Part shown: piece after piece, positions 13,147 through 21,475 of the stretch
Position numbering within the stretch: the stretch's first letter is position 1
Layout: each line of letters starts with the position of its first letter
Origin: an uncultured Alphaproteobacteria bacterium
Lineage (GTDB): Bacteria > Pseudomonadota > Alphaproteobacteria > Geminicoccales > Geminicoccaceae
Assembly: GCA_937926445.1 (NCBI GenBank)
Contig: CALBAK010000078.1
Coordinates: 1-32,583 of the forward strand
Direction of reading: 5' to 3'
Length of the DNA stretch: 32,583 bases
The notes under the pieces: model-generated
What the model was told of the DNA's origin: nothing
Database searches by the model: none
What the model saw: the letters and a program-made list of their open reading frames with translations, nothing else
Program-made: the position numbers and the translations under genes

Positions 13147-14268
13147 TCAGCTCCAGACGATGCGCGGGAAGCGGCGGGCCTTGCCGCCCTCGAGCTCGGC
13201 GAGCTTGTCGCGCACGCTCATGGCGAGCTGCAGATAGGCCTGCGCCTGCGGGCTTTCGGGGCGGGCGAGGACGATCGGCCGGCCGGCGTCCGAGAGCTCG
13301 CGGATCTCGGCATCGAGCGGGATCTCGGCCAGGAAATCCACACCATACCTCCGGGCGCATTCGCGCGCCCCGCCATGGGCGAAGATCTCGGCCCGATGAC
13401 CACATTTCGGGCAGCAGTAATAGGACATGTTCTCGACGATGCCGAGGATCGGCACGTCCACCTTGCGGAACATGTTGATCGCCTTCCTGGCGTCGAGGAG
13501 GGCGATGTCTTGCGGGGTCGAGACGATGACGGCACCGCTCAAGGGCACCCGCTGGGCCATGGTGAGCTGGGCGTCGCCGGTGCCGGGCGGCAGGTCGACC
13601 ACGAGCACGTCGAGCTGGCCCCACTCCACGTCGCCCAGCATCTGTTGGATGGCGCTCTGCACCATGGGTCCGCGCCAGATCATCGGCGCGTCTTCTTCGA
13701 CCAAGAACCCCATCGACATGACCTTGACGCCGAAGGCTTCCATCGGCCGCAGCTTTCGCCCGTCGGGGCTGCTCGGGCGGCCGGTGGCGCCGGTCATGCG
13801 CGGCAGCGAGGGCCCGTAGATGTCGGCATCGAGCAGGCCGACCCGCTGGCCGAGCGCGGCGAGGCCCATGGCGAGGTTGACCGCGGTCGTCGATTTGCCG
13901 ACCCCGCCCTTGCCCGAGGCCACGGCGACGATCGCTCGCACGCCGGGCACGAGCGGCCGGGCCGGGGCGCGGTTCTCCCCGGGCAGGCTCGGCGGCGGGC
14001 CGGCCCGACCGGCGGGTGCGCGCTCGGCGGTCAGCACCGCGGTCACCGAAGTGACCCCGGGCAGGGCCTTGACGGCCGCCTCGCAGGCCCGGCGCAACGG
14101 TTCCAGATCCCGGGCCTCGCCCGGCTCGACCTCGATCGACAGGCCGACGTTCGTGCCCTTGATCACCACGCCCGTGATCATGCCGAGGCCGACCACGTCG
14201 CCCGCGCGGCGCGGATGGCGGACCGCGCGCAGCGCGTCGAGAACCTGTTCTTTTGTTAATCCGCTCAC
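13147..14268 (-). CDS. mrp: Mrp/ApbC-type Fe-S cluster carrier P-loop ATPase
   Basis: A 373-residue carrier that delivers iron-sulfur clusters to apoproteins. The N-terminal MIP18/DUF59 domain (about 1-85) begins SGLTKEQVLDALRAVRHP. The deviant Walker A is GKGGVGKST (119-127), followed by LLDADIYGPSLPRM. The later motifs VDLPPGTGDAQLT and YCCPKCGH are present, with the cluster-binding CxxC at C286/C289. The start is GTG at 14268 with AAGGGA upstream; an ATG 84 bp earlier is in frame, but its extension looks unlike the family. It is divergent from hflK across a 107-bp promoter region and co-directional with the damaged GNAT gene. Confidence 0.94.
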   Translation of the reverse strand: MSGLTKEQVLDALRAVRHPRRAGDVVGLGMITGVVIKGTNVGLSIEVEPGEARDLEPLRRACEAAVKALPGVTSVTAVLTAERAPAGRAGPPPSLPGENRAPARPLVPGVRAIVAVASGKGGVGKSTTAVNLAMGLAALGQRVGLLDADIYGPSLPRMTGATGRPSSPDGRKLRPMEAFGVKVMSMGFLVEEDAPMIWRGPMVQSAIQQMLGDVEWGQLDVLVVDLPPGTGDAQLTMAQRVPLSGAVIVSTPQDIALLDARKAINMFRKVDVPILGIVENMSYYCCPKCGHRAEIFAHGGARECARRYGVDFLAEIPLDAEIRELSDAGRPIVLARPESPQAQAYLQLAMSVRDKLAELEGGKARRFPRIVWS

Positions 14269-14270
14269 GG

Positions 14271-14301
14271 TTGATCCCTTTCCCCGCCCGGGCGATATAG
14301 T
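14271..14301 (+). promoter_or_regulatory. Shared promoter region between mrp and hflK
   Basis: TATAGT (14296-14301) is a good -10 box, but the best -35 match, TTGATC (14271-14276), is 19 bp away. On the other strand the same AT patch reads CTATAT and could serve mrp. It is the only AT-rich spot in the 107-bp divergent gap. Confidence 0.35.
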
Positions 14302-14307
14302 GGTCCC

Positions 14308-14333
14308 GTCGCGGGTGCGCGCAAGCACCCGAC
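14308..14333 (+). promoter_or_regulatory. Stem-loop in the hflK leader
   Basis: GGGTGC/GCACCC (14313-14318 and 14325-14330) with loop GCGCAA, extended by GTC/GAC after a 2-nt bulge. It lies about 43 nt before the hflK start, downstream of the candidate -10. It could act as an attenuator, protein site or RNA structure; nothing seen decides which. Confidence 0.35.
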
Positions 14334-14375
14334 GAAAATGTTTTCTCTCCAACCTCGCGAGCGACGGGAAGCAAG

Positions 14376-15500
14376 ATGCCCTGGAACACGCAAGGCGGTG
14401 GTGGCTGGCAGGGCGGGCAGGGGCCCTGGGGCGGACGGCCCGGTGGCGGCCAGCAGCCGCCCGATCTCGAGGAGGTCCTGCGGCGTGGCCAGGAGCAGCT
14501 CAAGCGCCTCTTCCCGGGTGGTGCCGGCGGGCCGGCGCGCTCCGGTCGGGCGGCGGCGATCGTGGCCCTCGCCGCCATCGGCCTCTGGCTCGCTTCCGGC
14601 TTCTACCGCGTCGGGCCCGAAGAGCAGGGCGTGGTTCTGCGCTTCGGCAAGCTCGACCGGCTCACCGGCCCCGGCCTCAACTATCGTCTGCCCTGGCCGA
14701 TCGAGGAGGTGCTCACTCCCCAGGTGGCCCGGGTCAACCGGATCGAGGTCGGCTTCAGCTCGGCGGGGCCCGGCATCGGCGGCCGGATCGGGCGGCGAGA
14801 GCTACCGGAAGAAGCCCTCATGCTCACCGGCGACGAGAACATCATCGATATCAACTTCGTCGTTCAGTGGAAAATCGCCGACGCCGCCCAGTATCTCTTC
14901 AACATCCGCGATCCCGAGGCGACAGTGAAGGCAGCGGCCGAGAGCGTGATGCGCGAGATCATCGGCCAGACGCCGATCGTTCAGGCGACCACCGAGGGAC
15001 GCCGCTCGATCGAGACCCGGGCTCGGCAGACCCTGCAGCAGCTCATGGCGGAATACGGCGCCGGGATCGAGATCCAGGAGGTCCAGCTGCAGAAGGCCGA
15101 CCCGCCGGCCGACGTGATCGACGCGTTCCGCGACGTCCAGCGCGCCCAGGCCGACCGCGAGCGCGAGCAGAACGTCGCCGAGGCCTTCGCCAACGACATC
15201 ATCCCGCGCGCCCGCGGCGAGGCCGAGCGGCTCCTGCAAGACGCCGAGGCCTACCGTCAGGAGGTCGTCGCCCGGGCGACCGGTGAGGCGCAGCGCTTCA
15301 AGAGCATCCTCGCCGAGTACAGCAAGGCCCGTGACGTGACGGTCCAGCGCCTCTACCTCGAGACCATGGAGGAGGTGCTCAAAGGCATGAGCAAGGTCAT
15401 CGTCGAGGCGCAGGCCGGGGTCGGCTCGGTGGTGCCCTACCTGCCGCTGCCCGAACTGCAGCAGCGCCGCAACCCGCAACCGCAGGGAGGCCAGCCGTGA
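14376..15500 (+). CDS. hflK: HflK, membrane protease modulator (SPFH protein)
   Basis: A 374-residue SPFH/prohibitin-family protein that with HflC forms the cage around FtsH and limits its proteolysis. The N-terminus is rich in Gly, Gln, Trp and Pro (about 1-30). A single membrane segment IVALAAIGLWLASGF (about 62-76) follows, then YRVGPEEQGVVLRFGKL opens the SPFH domain. A long helical part (about 240-330, rich in Arg, Ala and Glu) precedes the Gln/Pro-rich tail. The start is ATG with GGGAAG about 6 nt upstream. It overlaps hflC by four bases (GTGA), so the pair is translationally coupled. Confidence 0.96.
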   Translation: MPWNTQGGGGWQGGQGPWGGRPGGGQQPPDLEEVLRRGQEQLKRLFPGGAGGPARSGRAAAIVALAAIGLWLASGFYRVGPEEQGVVLRFGKLDRLTGPGLNYRLPWPIEEVLTPQVARVNRIEVGFSSAGPGIGGRIGRRELPEEALMLTGDENIIDINFVVQWKIADAAQYLFNIRDPEATVKAAAESVMREIIGQTPIVQATTEGRRSIETRARQTLQQLMAEYGAGIEIQEVQLQKADPPADVIDAFRDVQRAQADREREQNVAEAFANDIIPRARGEAERLLQDAEAYRQEVVARATGEAQRFKSILAEYSKARDVTVQRLYLETMEEVLKGMSKVIVEAQAGVGSVVPYLPLPELQQRRNPQPQGGQP

Positions 15501-16453
15501 ACCAGCGCCTCCTCGTCGCGGCCGCGACCGTCCTCGCGCTCGCGGTCGTCCTCTTGATGGGCTCGGTGTTCACCGTTCACCAGAGCCGCCAGGCGCTCAT
15601 CCTGCAGTTCGGCAACCCGATCCGGGTCGTCCAGCAGCCGGGCCTGGGCTTCAAGGTGCCGTTCATCCAACAGGTCGAGTTCTTCGAGCGGCGGGTGCTC
15701 GACTACGACGCGCCTTCGGTCGAGCTCATCCTGGGCGACCAGAAGCGCCTCGTGGTCGACGCCTTCACCCGCTATCGGATCGTCGATCCCCTGCGGTTCC
15801 GCCAGGCCGCCGGCAGCGAGGCCCTCTTCCGGCAAAGGCTCGAGCCCACGGTCTTCGCGGCGTTGCGGAGCGTGCTCGGCGAGACCTCGCTCATGGACGT
15901 GCTTTCCAAGGACCGGGCGACGCTCATGAACCGGATCCGCGACGAGGCCAACAAGGCGCTCGGCCGGTTCGGCGTGGAGATCGTCGACGTTCGGATCAAG
16001 CGGGCCGATCTGCCGGCCGAGAACAGCCAGGCGATCTTCCGGCGGATGCAGACCGAGCGCGAGCGCGAGGCCAAGGAGCTCAGAGCGCAGGGTGCCGAGA
16101 TCGCCCAGCGGATCCGCGCCCGGGCGGATCGCGAACGGCGCGTGCTGATCGCCGAAGCGCAGAAGCGCGCGGAGATCCTGCGCGGTGAGGGCGACGCCGA
16201 GGCCATCCGGATCTTCGCCGAGGCGTTCGGTCAGGACGTCGATTTCTTCAAGTTCTTCCGTACCATGCAGGCCTACCGGCAGGCGCTCGCCGACGGCAAC
16301 ACGAGCATCGTGATGTCGCCGGAGAGCGATTTCTTCCGCTTCTTCGGCAGCCCCGGGCTGGTCGACGGTACCCCCGGCCGACCGGGGGGGACCGATCTCG
16401 CCGCCCGACGGGCGGCCGCAGCCGCGGCCGAGCCGACGGAGCCGGCTCGCTGA
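15497..16453 (+). CDS. hflC: HflC, membrane protease modulator (SPFH protein)
   Basis: A 318-residue partner of HflK. The N-terminal anchor LLVAAATVLALAVVLLMGSVF (about 5-25) is followed by TVHQSRQALILQFGNPIRVV, the HflC signature at the start of the SPFH domain. A charged helical region holds QTEREREAKELRAQGAEIAQ. The conserved DFFKFFRTMQAYRQAL and MSPESDFFRFF end the core, and a low-complexity Pro/Gly/Ala tail follows. GTG start inside the hflK stop codon. It is followed 43 bp later by the DUF2065 gene. Confidence 0.96.
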   Translation: MNQRLLVAAATVLALAVVLLMGSVFTVHQSRQALILQFGNPIRVVQQPGLGFKVPFIQQVEFFERRVLDYDAPSVELILGDQKRLVVDAFTRYRIVDPLRFRQAAGSEALFRQRLEPTVFAALRSVLGETSLMDVLSKDRATLMNRIRDEANKALGRFGVEIVDVRIKRADLPAENSQAIFRRMQTEREREAKELRAQGAEIAQRIRARADRERRVLIAEAQKRAEILRGEGDAEAIRIFAEAFGQDVDFFKFFRTMQAYRQALADGNTSIVMSPESDFFRFFGSPGLVDGTPGRPGGTDLAARRAAAAAAEPTEPAR

Positions 16454-16496
16454 GCGCCGCTCGGGGAGTGCGCGGACCCGAGCCTCGCACCTGCGC

Positions 16497-16682
16497 ATGC
16501 GAGATCTCGCCACCGGCCTCGCCCTCGTGCTCGTGGTCGAGGGGTTGTCCTGGGCGATGGCGCCCACCGCCATGAAGCGGGTGGCCCGGCAGATGCTCGA
16601 GCTCGGCGAGGGACACCTGCGGGTGGCCGGCCTTCTGGCTGCCGCAGCCGGCGTGCTCGCGGTCTGGCTGATCCGCGGCTGA
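16497..16682 (+). CDS. DUF2065 small membrane protein
   Basis: A 61-residue protein with two membrane helices, LATGLALVLVVEGLSWAMAP (about 4-23) and LRVAGLLAAAAGVLAVWLI (about 41-59), joined by a short charged loop MKRVARQMLELGEGH. Length, WAMAP and the loop match DUF2065 (YjeT-like). The family is known to sit just after hflC in proteobacteria. Its function is unknown; the position suggests a link to the HflKC-FtsH complex. It lies between hflC (43 bp) and degP (133 bp) on the same strand. Confidence 0.85.
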   Translation: MRDLATGLALVLVVEGLSWAMAPTAMKRVARQMLELGEGHLRVAGLLAAAAGVLAVWLIRG

Positions 16683-16815
16683 GCGGAGCTTCGGCGCCGG
16701 CCGGTCTTTACGGAACCGCGCACGCGGTGACATCATCGCGCAACGGTAGGCGCCGGGGTGCGCGGACCGCACCCCGGGCGAAGCACGGTCCGGGGCGGGG
16801 GCAGGAGGTCACGGC

Positions 16816-18321
16816 ATGACGAGGAACCAGACGCGCCGCGAAGGCTTCGCGGTCCGCCGCCCCGGCGGCGCGCTGCGGGCCGCGGCACTCCTCCTGGCCC
16901 TCCTCCTGGTGCCGGTCGGCGCGCCGACCGCCGCACCGTCCGGGCCGCCCGGGTTCGCCGACCTCGTCGCCCGGGTCGCCCCCGCGGTCGTCAACATCGC
17001 CACCCGCAAGGTGGCGCCGGCCCGCTCCGAGGCGCCGAGCTTCCCGCAGGTGCCGCCCGGCTCGCCCTTCGAAGAGTTCTTCAAAGAATTCTTCGATCGC
17101 GACCGCGAGCAGCAGCAACAGCAGCAGCGACGCAGCTTCTCGCTCGGCTCGGGCTTCATCATCGATCCCGAGGGCTACGTCGTAACCAACAACCACGTGA
17201 TCGCCGATGCCGACGAGATCTCGGTCGTCTTCAACGACGACAAGGAGGTGCCGGCCAAGGTCGTGGGCCGCGACCAGAAGACCGACCTCGCGCTCTTGAA
17301 GATCGATGGCGACAAGCCGTTCCCCTATGTCGAATGGGCCGACAGCGACCAGGTCCGGGTGGGCGACTGGATGGTCGCGATCGGCAATCCCTTCGGCCTC
17401 GGCTCGACCGTCACCGCCGGCATCATCTCGGCCCGCGGCCGCGACATCCGAAGCGGTCCCTACGACGACTACATCCAGGTCGACGCGGCGATCAACCGCG
17501 GCAATTCGGGTGGTCCATCCTTCACGATGGAGGGCAAGGTGTTCGGCGTGAACACCGCCATCTTCTCGCCCTCGGGCGGCAATATCGGCATCGGCTTCGC
17601 GATCCCGGCCAACCTCGCCAAGCCCGTGATCGACAGTCTCAAGCGCACCGGGCGGGTGGCCCGCGGCTGGCTCGGCGTGCGCATCCAGACCGTCACGGAG
17701 GAGATCGCCGAATCGATCGGCCTCAAGGAGGTAACGGGCGCGCTCGTGGCGAGCGTCACACCCGGCGGGCCGGCGGCGAGCTCGGCGATCGAGCCCGGCG
17801 ACGTGGTCCTCGAGTTCGACGGCAAGAAGATCGACAAGATGCGGTCCTTGCCGCGGATCGTCGCCGAGACCCCGGTCGGCCGCGAGGTCGACGTGGTCAT
17901 CTGGCGCAAGGGCGAGCGCAAGACGGTGCGCGTCAAGCTCGGCGAACTGCCCGACGACGAGCGGGTGACCGAGCTCGGCAAACCGCAGGAGCCGGCCAAG
18001 CCGACACCGGGCGCCAGCGCCCGAATCGACGAGTTCGGGGTCGTGGTGGCGCCGATCACCCCCGAGCTCAAGAGCCGGTTCCAGCTCCCCGACAAGGCGA
18101 AGGGAGTGGTCGTGGTCGAGGTCGATCCGGACGGGCCGGCGGCCCAGGAGGGGATCCGCCCGGGCGATCTCATCGTCGAGGCCATGCAGGAGGAGATCAA
18201 CGCGCCGGCCGATCTCGCGGCCAAGATCAAGTCGGCCCGCCAGGCCGGCCGCAAGGCGGCGCTCCTCCTGGTCGAGCGGCAGGGCGACGTGCGCTTCGTG
18301 GCCCCGCGCTTCAAGGAGTGA
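16816..18321 (+). CDS. degP: DegP/Do-type periplasmic serine protease
   Basis: A 501-residue HtrA-family protease/chaperone acting in the periplasm. The hydrophobic signal region AAALLLALLLVPVGAPTAA (about 22-40) follows a long basic n-region. The trypsin-like domain carries His127 (NNHVIA), Asp157 (KTDLALLKI) and Ser231 (GNSGGPSF). PDZ1 starts near GWLGVRIQTV (about 283) and PDZ2 near GVVVVEVDPDGPAAQEGIRP (about 435). A six-glutamine run sits at about 99-104 in the flexible LA-loop region. The start is ATG with AGGAGG 7 nt upstream. Placing degP after hflKC is a usual proteobacterial grouping of envelope quality control. Confidence 0.97.
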   Translation: MTRNQTRREGFAVRRPGGALRAAALLLALLLVPVGAPTAAPSGPPGFADLVARVAPAVVNIATRKVAPARSEAPSFPQVPPGSPFEEFFKEFFDRDREQQQQQQRRSFSLGSGFIIDPEGYVVTNNHVIADADEISVVFNDDKEVPAKVVGRDQKTDLALLKIDGDKPFPYVEWADSDQVRVGDWMVAIGNPFGLGSTVTAGIISARGRDIRSGPYDDYIQVDAAINRGNSGGPSFTMEGKVFGVNTAIFSPSGGNIGIGFAIPANLAKPVIDSLKRTGRVARGWLGVRIQTVTEEIAESIGLKEVTGALVASVTPGGPAASSAIEPGDVVLEFDGKKIDKMRSLPRIVAETPVGREVDVVIWRKGERKTVRVKLGELPDDERVTELGKPQEPAKPTPGASARIDEFGVVVAPITPELKSRFQLPDKAKGVVVVEVDPDGPAAQEGIRPGDLIVEAMQEEINAPADLAAKIKSARQAGRKAALLLVERQGDVRFVAPRFKE

Positions 18322-18332
18322 GCCGGCCCGGA

Positions 18333-18361
18333 GCCGCCGGGCGGCGCGAGCCCGGGGCTCG
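18333..18361. terminator. Tandem dyads between convergent degP and serB
   Basis: Two GC dyads fill the 42-bp convergent gap: GCCGCC/GGCGGC (18333-18345) and CGAGCCC/GGGCTCG (18347-18361). Neither has a T-run. They are symmetric, so they could work in both directions. Confidence 0.35.
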
Positions 18362-18363
18362 GT

Positions 18364-19245
18364 TCAGACGGCGCGGTGCTCGCTGCGGGGATAGCCCTGC
18401 AGGTAGAGAAGTGCGGCGAGATCGCCGTGGGTGACGCTCACACGGGCCCGCTCGCGCACTCTGGGATGGGCGCGGAAGGCGACGCCGAGCCCGGCCCGCT
18501 CGAGCATCGGCAGATCGTTGGCGCCGTCGCCCACCGCGAGCGCCGCCTCGGCCGGCAGGCCGTAGCGCGCCAGGAGCTCCTCGAGCGTACCGAGCTTGGC
18601 CCCCGCATCGAGAATGGGCTCGGCGACCCGACCGGTGATCGTTCCGTGCTCGATCAGGAGCTCGTTGCCGCGCTCCTCGTCGAAGCCCAGGAGCTCGGCC
18701 ACGTGCCGGGTGAACTGGCGAAAGCCCGAGGAGACGAGCGCGCTCCTGGCACCCGCGGCGCGCATCGTCGCGACGAGCGTGCGGGCGCCCGGGGTCGTGC
18801 GCACCCGCTCGGCGATCACCTCGCGGATCACCCGCTCCGGCAGGCCCTCGAGCAACGCCACCCGCCGTCGCAGCGATTCGCGATACTCGATCTCGCCGTT
18901 CATGGCCGCCCGCGTGATCGCCGCCACCTCGGCCTTGCAGCCGACGAAATCGGCGAGCTCGTCGAGGCACTCGACGGTGATCATGGTGCTGTCCATGTCG
19001 GCCAAGAGGAGCCGCTTGCGGCGGCCGGCCACGGGCAGGACGGCGCGATCGAGCGGCCGCCCGGCGAGCAGCGGCGCGGCGCGGTCCGCGATCGCCTGCG
19101 GTGCGAGCGCGCTTTCGATCTCCGCCGCCTCGGCCTCGGCGAGCCAGCGGCTGCGGCCCTCGAGGGCCTTCTCGAGCGAGCGGACGAGCGCAGCCTCGAG
19201 GGGTGCTCGGGTCGGATCGGCGATCAGGACCAGGACGTGGCTCAT
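18364..19245 (-). CDS. serB: Phosphoserine phosphatase
   Basis: A 293-residue HAD-superfamily enzyme performing the last step of serine synthesis (phosphoserine to serine). The nucleophile motif is LLADMDSTMITVECLDELAD (D83 and D85). Motif II is LVSSGFRQFTRHVAELLGF. Motif III/IV is AVGDGANDLPMLERAGLGVAFRAHP. The N-terminal 80 residues form the regulatory-type region seen in alphaproteobacterial SerB. The length is standard. It starts about 12 bp after the restored stop of the upstream dehydrogenase, so the two are probably one operon. It converges with degP. SerB next to miaA is common in alphaproteobacteria; here a dehydrogenase lies between. Confidence 0.95.
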   Translation of the reverse strand: MSHVLVLIADPTRAPLEAALVRSLEKALEGRSRWLAEAEAAEIESALAPQAIADRAAPLLAGRPLDRAVLPVAGRRKRLLLADMDSTMITVECLDELADFVGCKAEVAAITRAAMNGEIEYRESLRRRVALLEGLPERVIREVIAERVRTTPGARTLVATMRAAGARSALVSSGFRQFTRHVAELLGFDEERGNELLIEHGTITGRVAEPILDAGAKLGTLEELLARYGLPAEAALAVGDGANDLPMLERAGLGVAFRAHPRVRERARVSVTHGDLAALLYLQGYPRSEHRAV

Positions 19246-19276
19246 GGGCTCCGCGTGCTAGGCTGCCGGACCGAGG

Positions 19277-20383
19277 CTAGCAGCCCCGGCGGCAGGCGGC
19301 GAGCGGCCGGGGACGGCGGCGCGGCGGCCGGTCGCGGCGGCGAGCCGCTCGCTCCGCAGCCGCGCCGCCACGGCCTCGGCCACGACGAGCGGTGGCAGGT
19401 CGCGCGGTTCGGCCTCGGGGAATCGCCCCGAGGCGCCGATCGATCACCGAAAGGCGCGCCCGCACCCGGTCCGGATCGTAGCCGCCCGGGTCGAGCTCGG
19501 CCGCGGCGGCGATCACGCCCATGGCATTGATCACATAGTCGGGTGCGTAGAGGATGGCGCGGCGATGCAACAGGGCGGCCGTGTCGGGTGTGGCGAGCGG
19601 GTTGTCGGCCGCTCCGGCCACGACTGCGCAGCCGAGCCGACCGACTTCGGCGGGGCCGACGACACCGCCGAGCGCAGAGGGGGCAAGGACCTCCGCCTCG
19701 ACCTCGAGGATTGCCTCGGGCGGTACCGGTGGGGCGCCGAGCCGATCGACGGCGTTCGCCACCTTGGCGGGGTCGGGGTCGCTCACGACGAGCCGTGCCC
19801 CGGCCTCGGCGACGAGGGTGGCGAGCGGCATGTCGACCGCGCCCAGCCCCTGCACCGCCACCCGCACACCCTCGAGCCGGTCCGTGCCGAATCGATGGCG
19901 CAGGGCGACGCGCAGGCCGCGCAACACACCGAGGGCGGTCATCGGGCCGAGATCGCCCGCCCCGGCGCTGCGTCCCAGCACGTAGCGGGTGCCGCGCACG
20001 ATCGCGTCCATGTCGGCGGGTGTGGTCCCAATGTCCTCGCCCGTCCAGTAGCGGCCGCCGAGCCGCTCGAGAGCGCGGGCGAAGGCCGCCCAGAGCGCCG
20101 GGCTCTCGTCCTTCCTTGGGTCGCCGCGGATCACCGCCTTGCCGCCCGCGAAGGGCAGGCCCGCGACCAGCTCCTCGCGGCTCGTCGCCCGGGCGAGCGC
20201 GCGGCCCTCCTCGACGGCCGCGGCCTCGTGCGGATAGGGCTGCATCCGGCAGCCACCGACCGCGGGACCGAGACTTGGCGAATCGAGCGCGATCACCGCC
20301 CGAAGCCCGCTCTCCCCGTTTCCCACCCGGTCGACCGTGACCTCGTCCCGTGCCGTGCCCCGCGCTCGCGGTTCCTCGCGCAT
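19277..20383 (-). CDS. Leu/Phe/Val-type amino-acid dehydrogenase, C-terminus frameshifted
   Basis: An NAD-dependent oxidative deaminase of the Glu/Leu/Phe/Val dehydrogenase family. The N-terminal domain shows GPAVGGCRMQPYPHEAAAVEEG and LPFAGGKAVIRGDPRKDE, with catalytic Lys82. The Rossmann domain shows VRVAVQGLGAVDMPLATL. The later AGAADNPLA and YAPDYVINAMGVI are family hallmarks, so leucine dehydrogenase is the best guess. After RLSVIDRRLGAI the frame degrades into Arg/Pro/Ala-rich sequence ending at 19277. Moving one base at a G-run (plus strand 19417-19420) restores IPEAEPRDLPPLVVAEAVAA with a stop at 19258-19260. Only the last roughly 50 residues are affected, so the protein might still fold. 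It is divergent from miaA (59 bp). Confidence 0.8.
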   Translation of the reverse strand: MREEPRARGTARDEVTVDRVGNGESGLRAVIALDSPSLGPAVGGCRMQPYPHEAAAVEEGRALARATSREELVAGLPFAGGKAVIRGDPRKDESPALWAAFARALERLGGRYWTGEDIGTTPADMDAIVRGTRYVLGRSAGAGDLGPMTALGVLRGLRVALRHRFGTDRLEGVRVAVQGLGAVDMPLATLVAEAGARLVVSDPDPAKVANAVDRLGAPPVPPEAILEVEAEVLAPSALGGVVGPAEVGRLGCAVVAGAADNPLATPDTAALLHRRAILYAPDYVINAMGVIAAAAELDPGGYDPDRVRARLSVIDRRLGAIPRGRTARPATARRGRGRGGAAAERAARRRDRPPRRRPRPLAACRRGC

Positions 20384-20442
20384 GGCGTCCTCCGTGCGGC
20401 GATAGCGGCGCCGAGCGCAACGGGGGCGGCGAGGCGGGCGCT

Positions 20443-21459
20443 GTGAGCTCCCCCACGCTCGAGGCGGCTGCGCCGGAGCCGGCAGCGGTCGGTCCGCTCC
20501 TCGTGCTGGGCGGCACCACGGCGAGCGGCAAGTCGGCGCTCGCGCTCGCGCTCGCCGAGCGGACGGGTGCCGTGATCGTGAACGCCGACAGCCAGCAGCT
20601 CTTCGCCGATCTGCCGATCCTCACCGCCCGGCCGACGGCGGCGGAGGAGGCACGGGTGCCGCACCGGCTCTACGCCGTCCTCGGTCCCCGCGAGCAGCCC
20701 TCGGCGGGCCGCTGGCTCGCCCTCGTGGTGCCGCTCCTGAGGGAGCTCGCCGCCGCCGGGCGGCCGGTGATCCTGGTCGGTGGCACGGGCCTCTATCTCG
20801 AGGCTCTGCTGCACGGCCTCTCACCCGTCCCCGAGGTGCCCGTTGCCCTGCGCGCGCGTCTCCTCGAGGAGAGCCGAGAGGTGCCGACCGTTGCGCTCCA
20901 CGCCAGGCTCGCCCGGCTCGACCCGCTGAGCGCCGCGCGCCTGCGCCCCTCCGACCGGCAGCGGATCCTGCGCGCCCTCGAGGTGCTCGAGGCGACCGGC
21001 CGCCCGCTCGCCTCCTGGCAAGCGGAGCCGCGCCGTCCGGCGGTCCGACCGCGGGCACTCTTGGGTGTGGCCCTGCTCCCACCCGCCGAATGCACCGCTC
21101 CGCGGATCGCCCGAAGGCTTCGGGCGCAACTCGAAGCGGGAGCACTCGACGAGGTCGCGGCGCTGGCCGCGACCGAGGCCGGTCTCGTCGAGGCGGCACG
21201 CAGCGGGCGGGTCGAGGGCTGGCCGATCGTCAAGGTGCACGGCTGCCGCGAGCTTCTGGCGGTGCTCGACGGGCGTCTCGAGCGGACCGTGGCCGAAGCC
21301 GAGATCGCCCGTCAGGTGCGGGCCTACGCCAAGCGGCAGCGCACCTGGTTCCGCCATCGGCTCGGCGAGCTCGAGCCCTTGCCGGTGACGGGCCAGCGCG
21401 AGGGCCTCGCCGAGGCACTCGCCGAACGCTTCGAGCGGAAGGTCGCGGCGACCGGCTGA
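20443..21459 (+). CDS. miaA: tRNA dimethylallyltransferase
   Basis: A 338-residue enzyme that adds an isopentenyl group to A37 of tRNAs reading UNN codons. P-loop GTTASGKS (24-31) is followed by NADSQQLFADLPILTARPTA, the substrate-binding loop. VGGTGLYLEALLHGL (about 112-126) is a MiaA hallmark, and KVHGCRELLAVLDG replaces the usual IGYRE segment. The ending QVRAYAKRQRTWFRH is typical. The start is GTG at 20443; an in-frame upstream ATG at 20350 would overlap the divergent dehydrogenase gene and adds non-conserved residues. Its stop codon is part of a hairpin shared with ilvD. Confidence 0.94.
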   Translation: MSSPTLEAAAPEPAAVGPLLVLGGTTASGKSALALALAERTGAVIVNADSQQLFADLPILTARPTAAEEARVPHRLYAVLGPREQPSAGRWLALVVPLLRELAAAGRPVILVGGTGLYLEALLHGLSPVPEVPVALRARLLEESREVPTVALHARLARLDPLSAARLRPSDRQRILRALEVLEATGRPLASWQAEPRRPAVRPRALLGVALLPPAECTAPRIARRLRAQLEAGALDEVAALAATEAGLVEAARSGRVEGWPIVKVHGCRELLAVLDGRLERTVAEAEIARQVRAYAKRQRTWFRHRLGELEPLPVTGQREGLAEALAERFERKVAATG

Positions 21460-21475
21460 GGCCTTTCGGCCTCAG
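21456..21475. terminator. Bidirectional hairpin containing both stop codons of miaA and ilvD
   Basis: A perfect 8-bp stem, CTGAGGCC against GGCCTCAG, with loop TTTC. The TGA of miaA lies in the left arm and the TGA of ilvD (TCA on the plus strand) in the right arm. The 12-bp gap between the genes is entirely hairpin. There is no T-run on either side. Confidence 0.6.
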
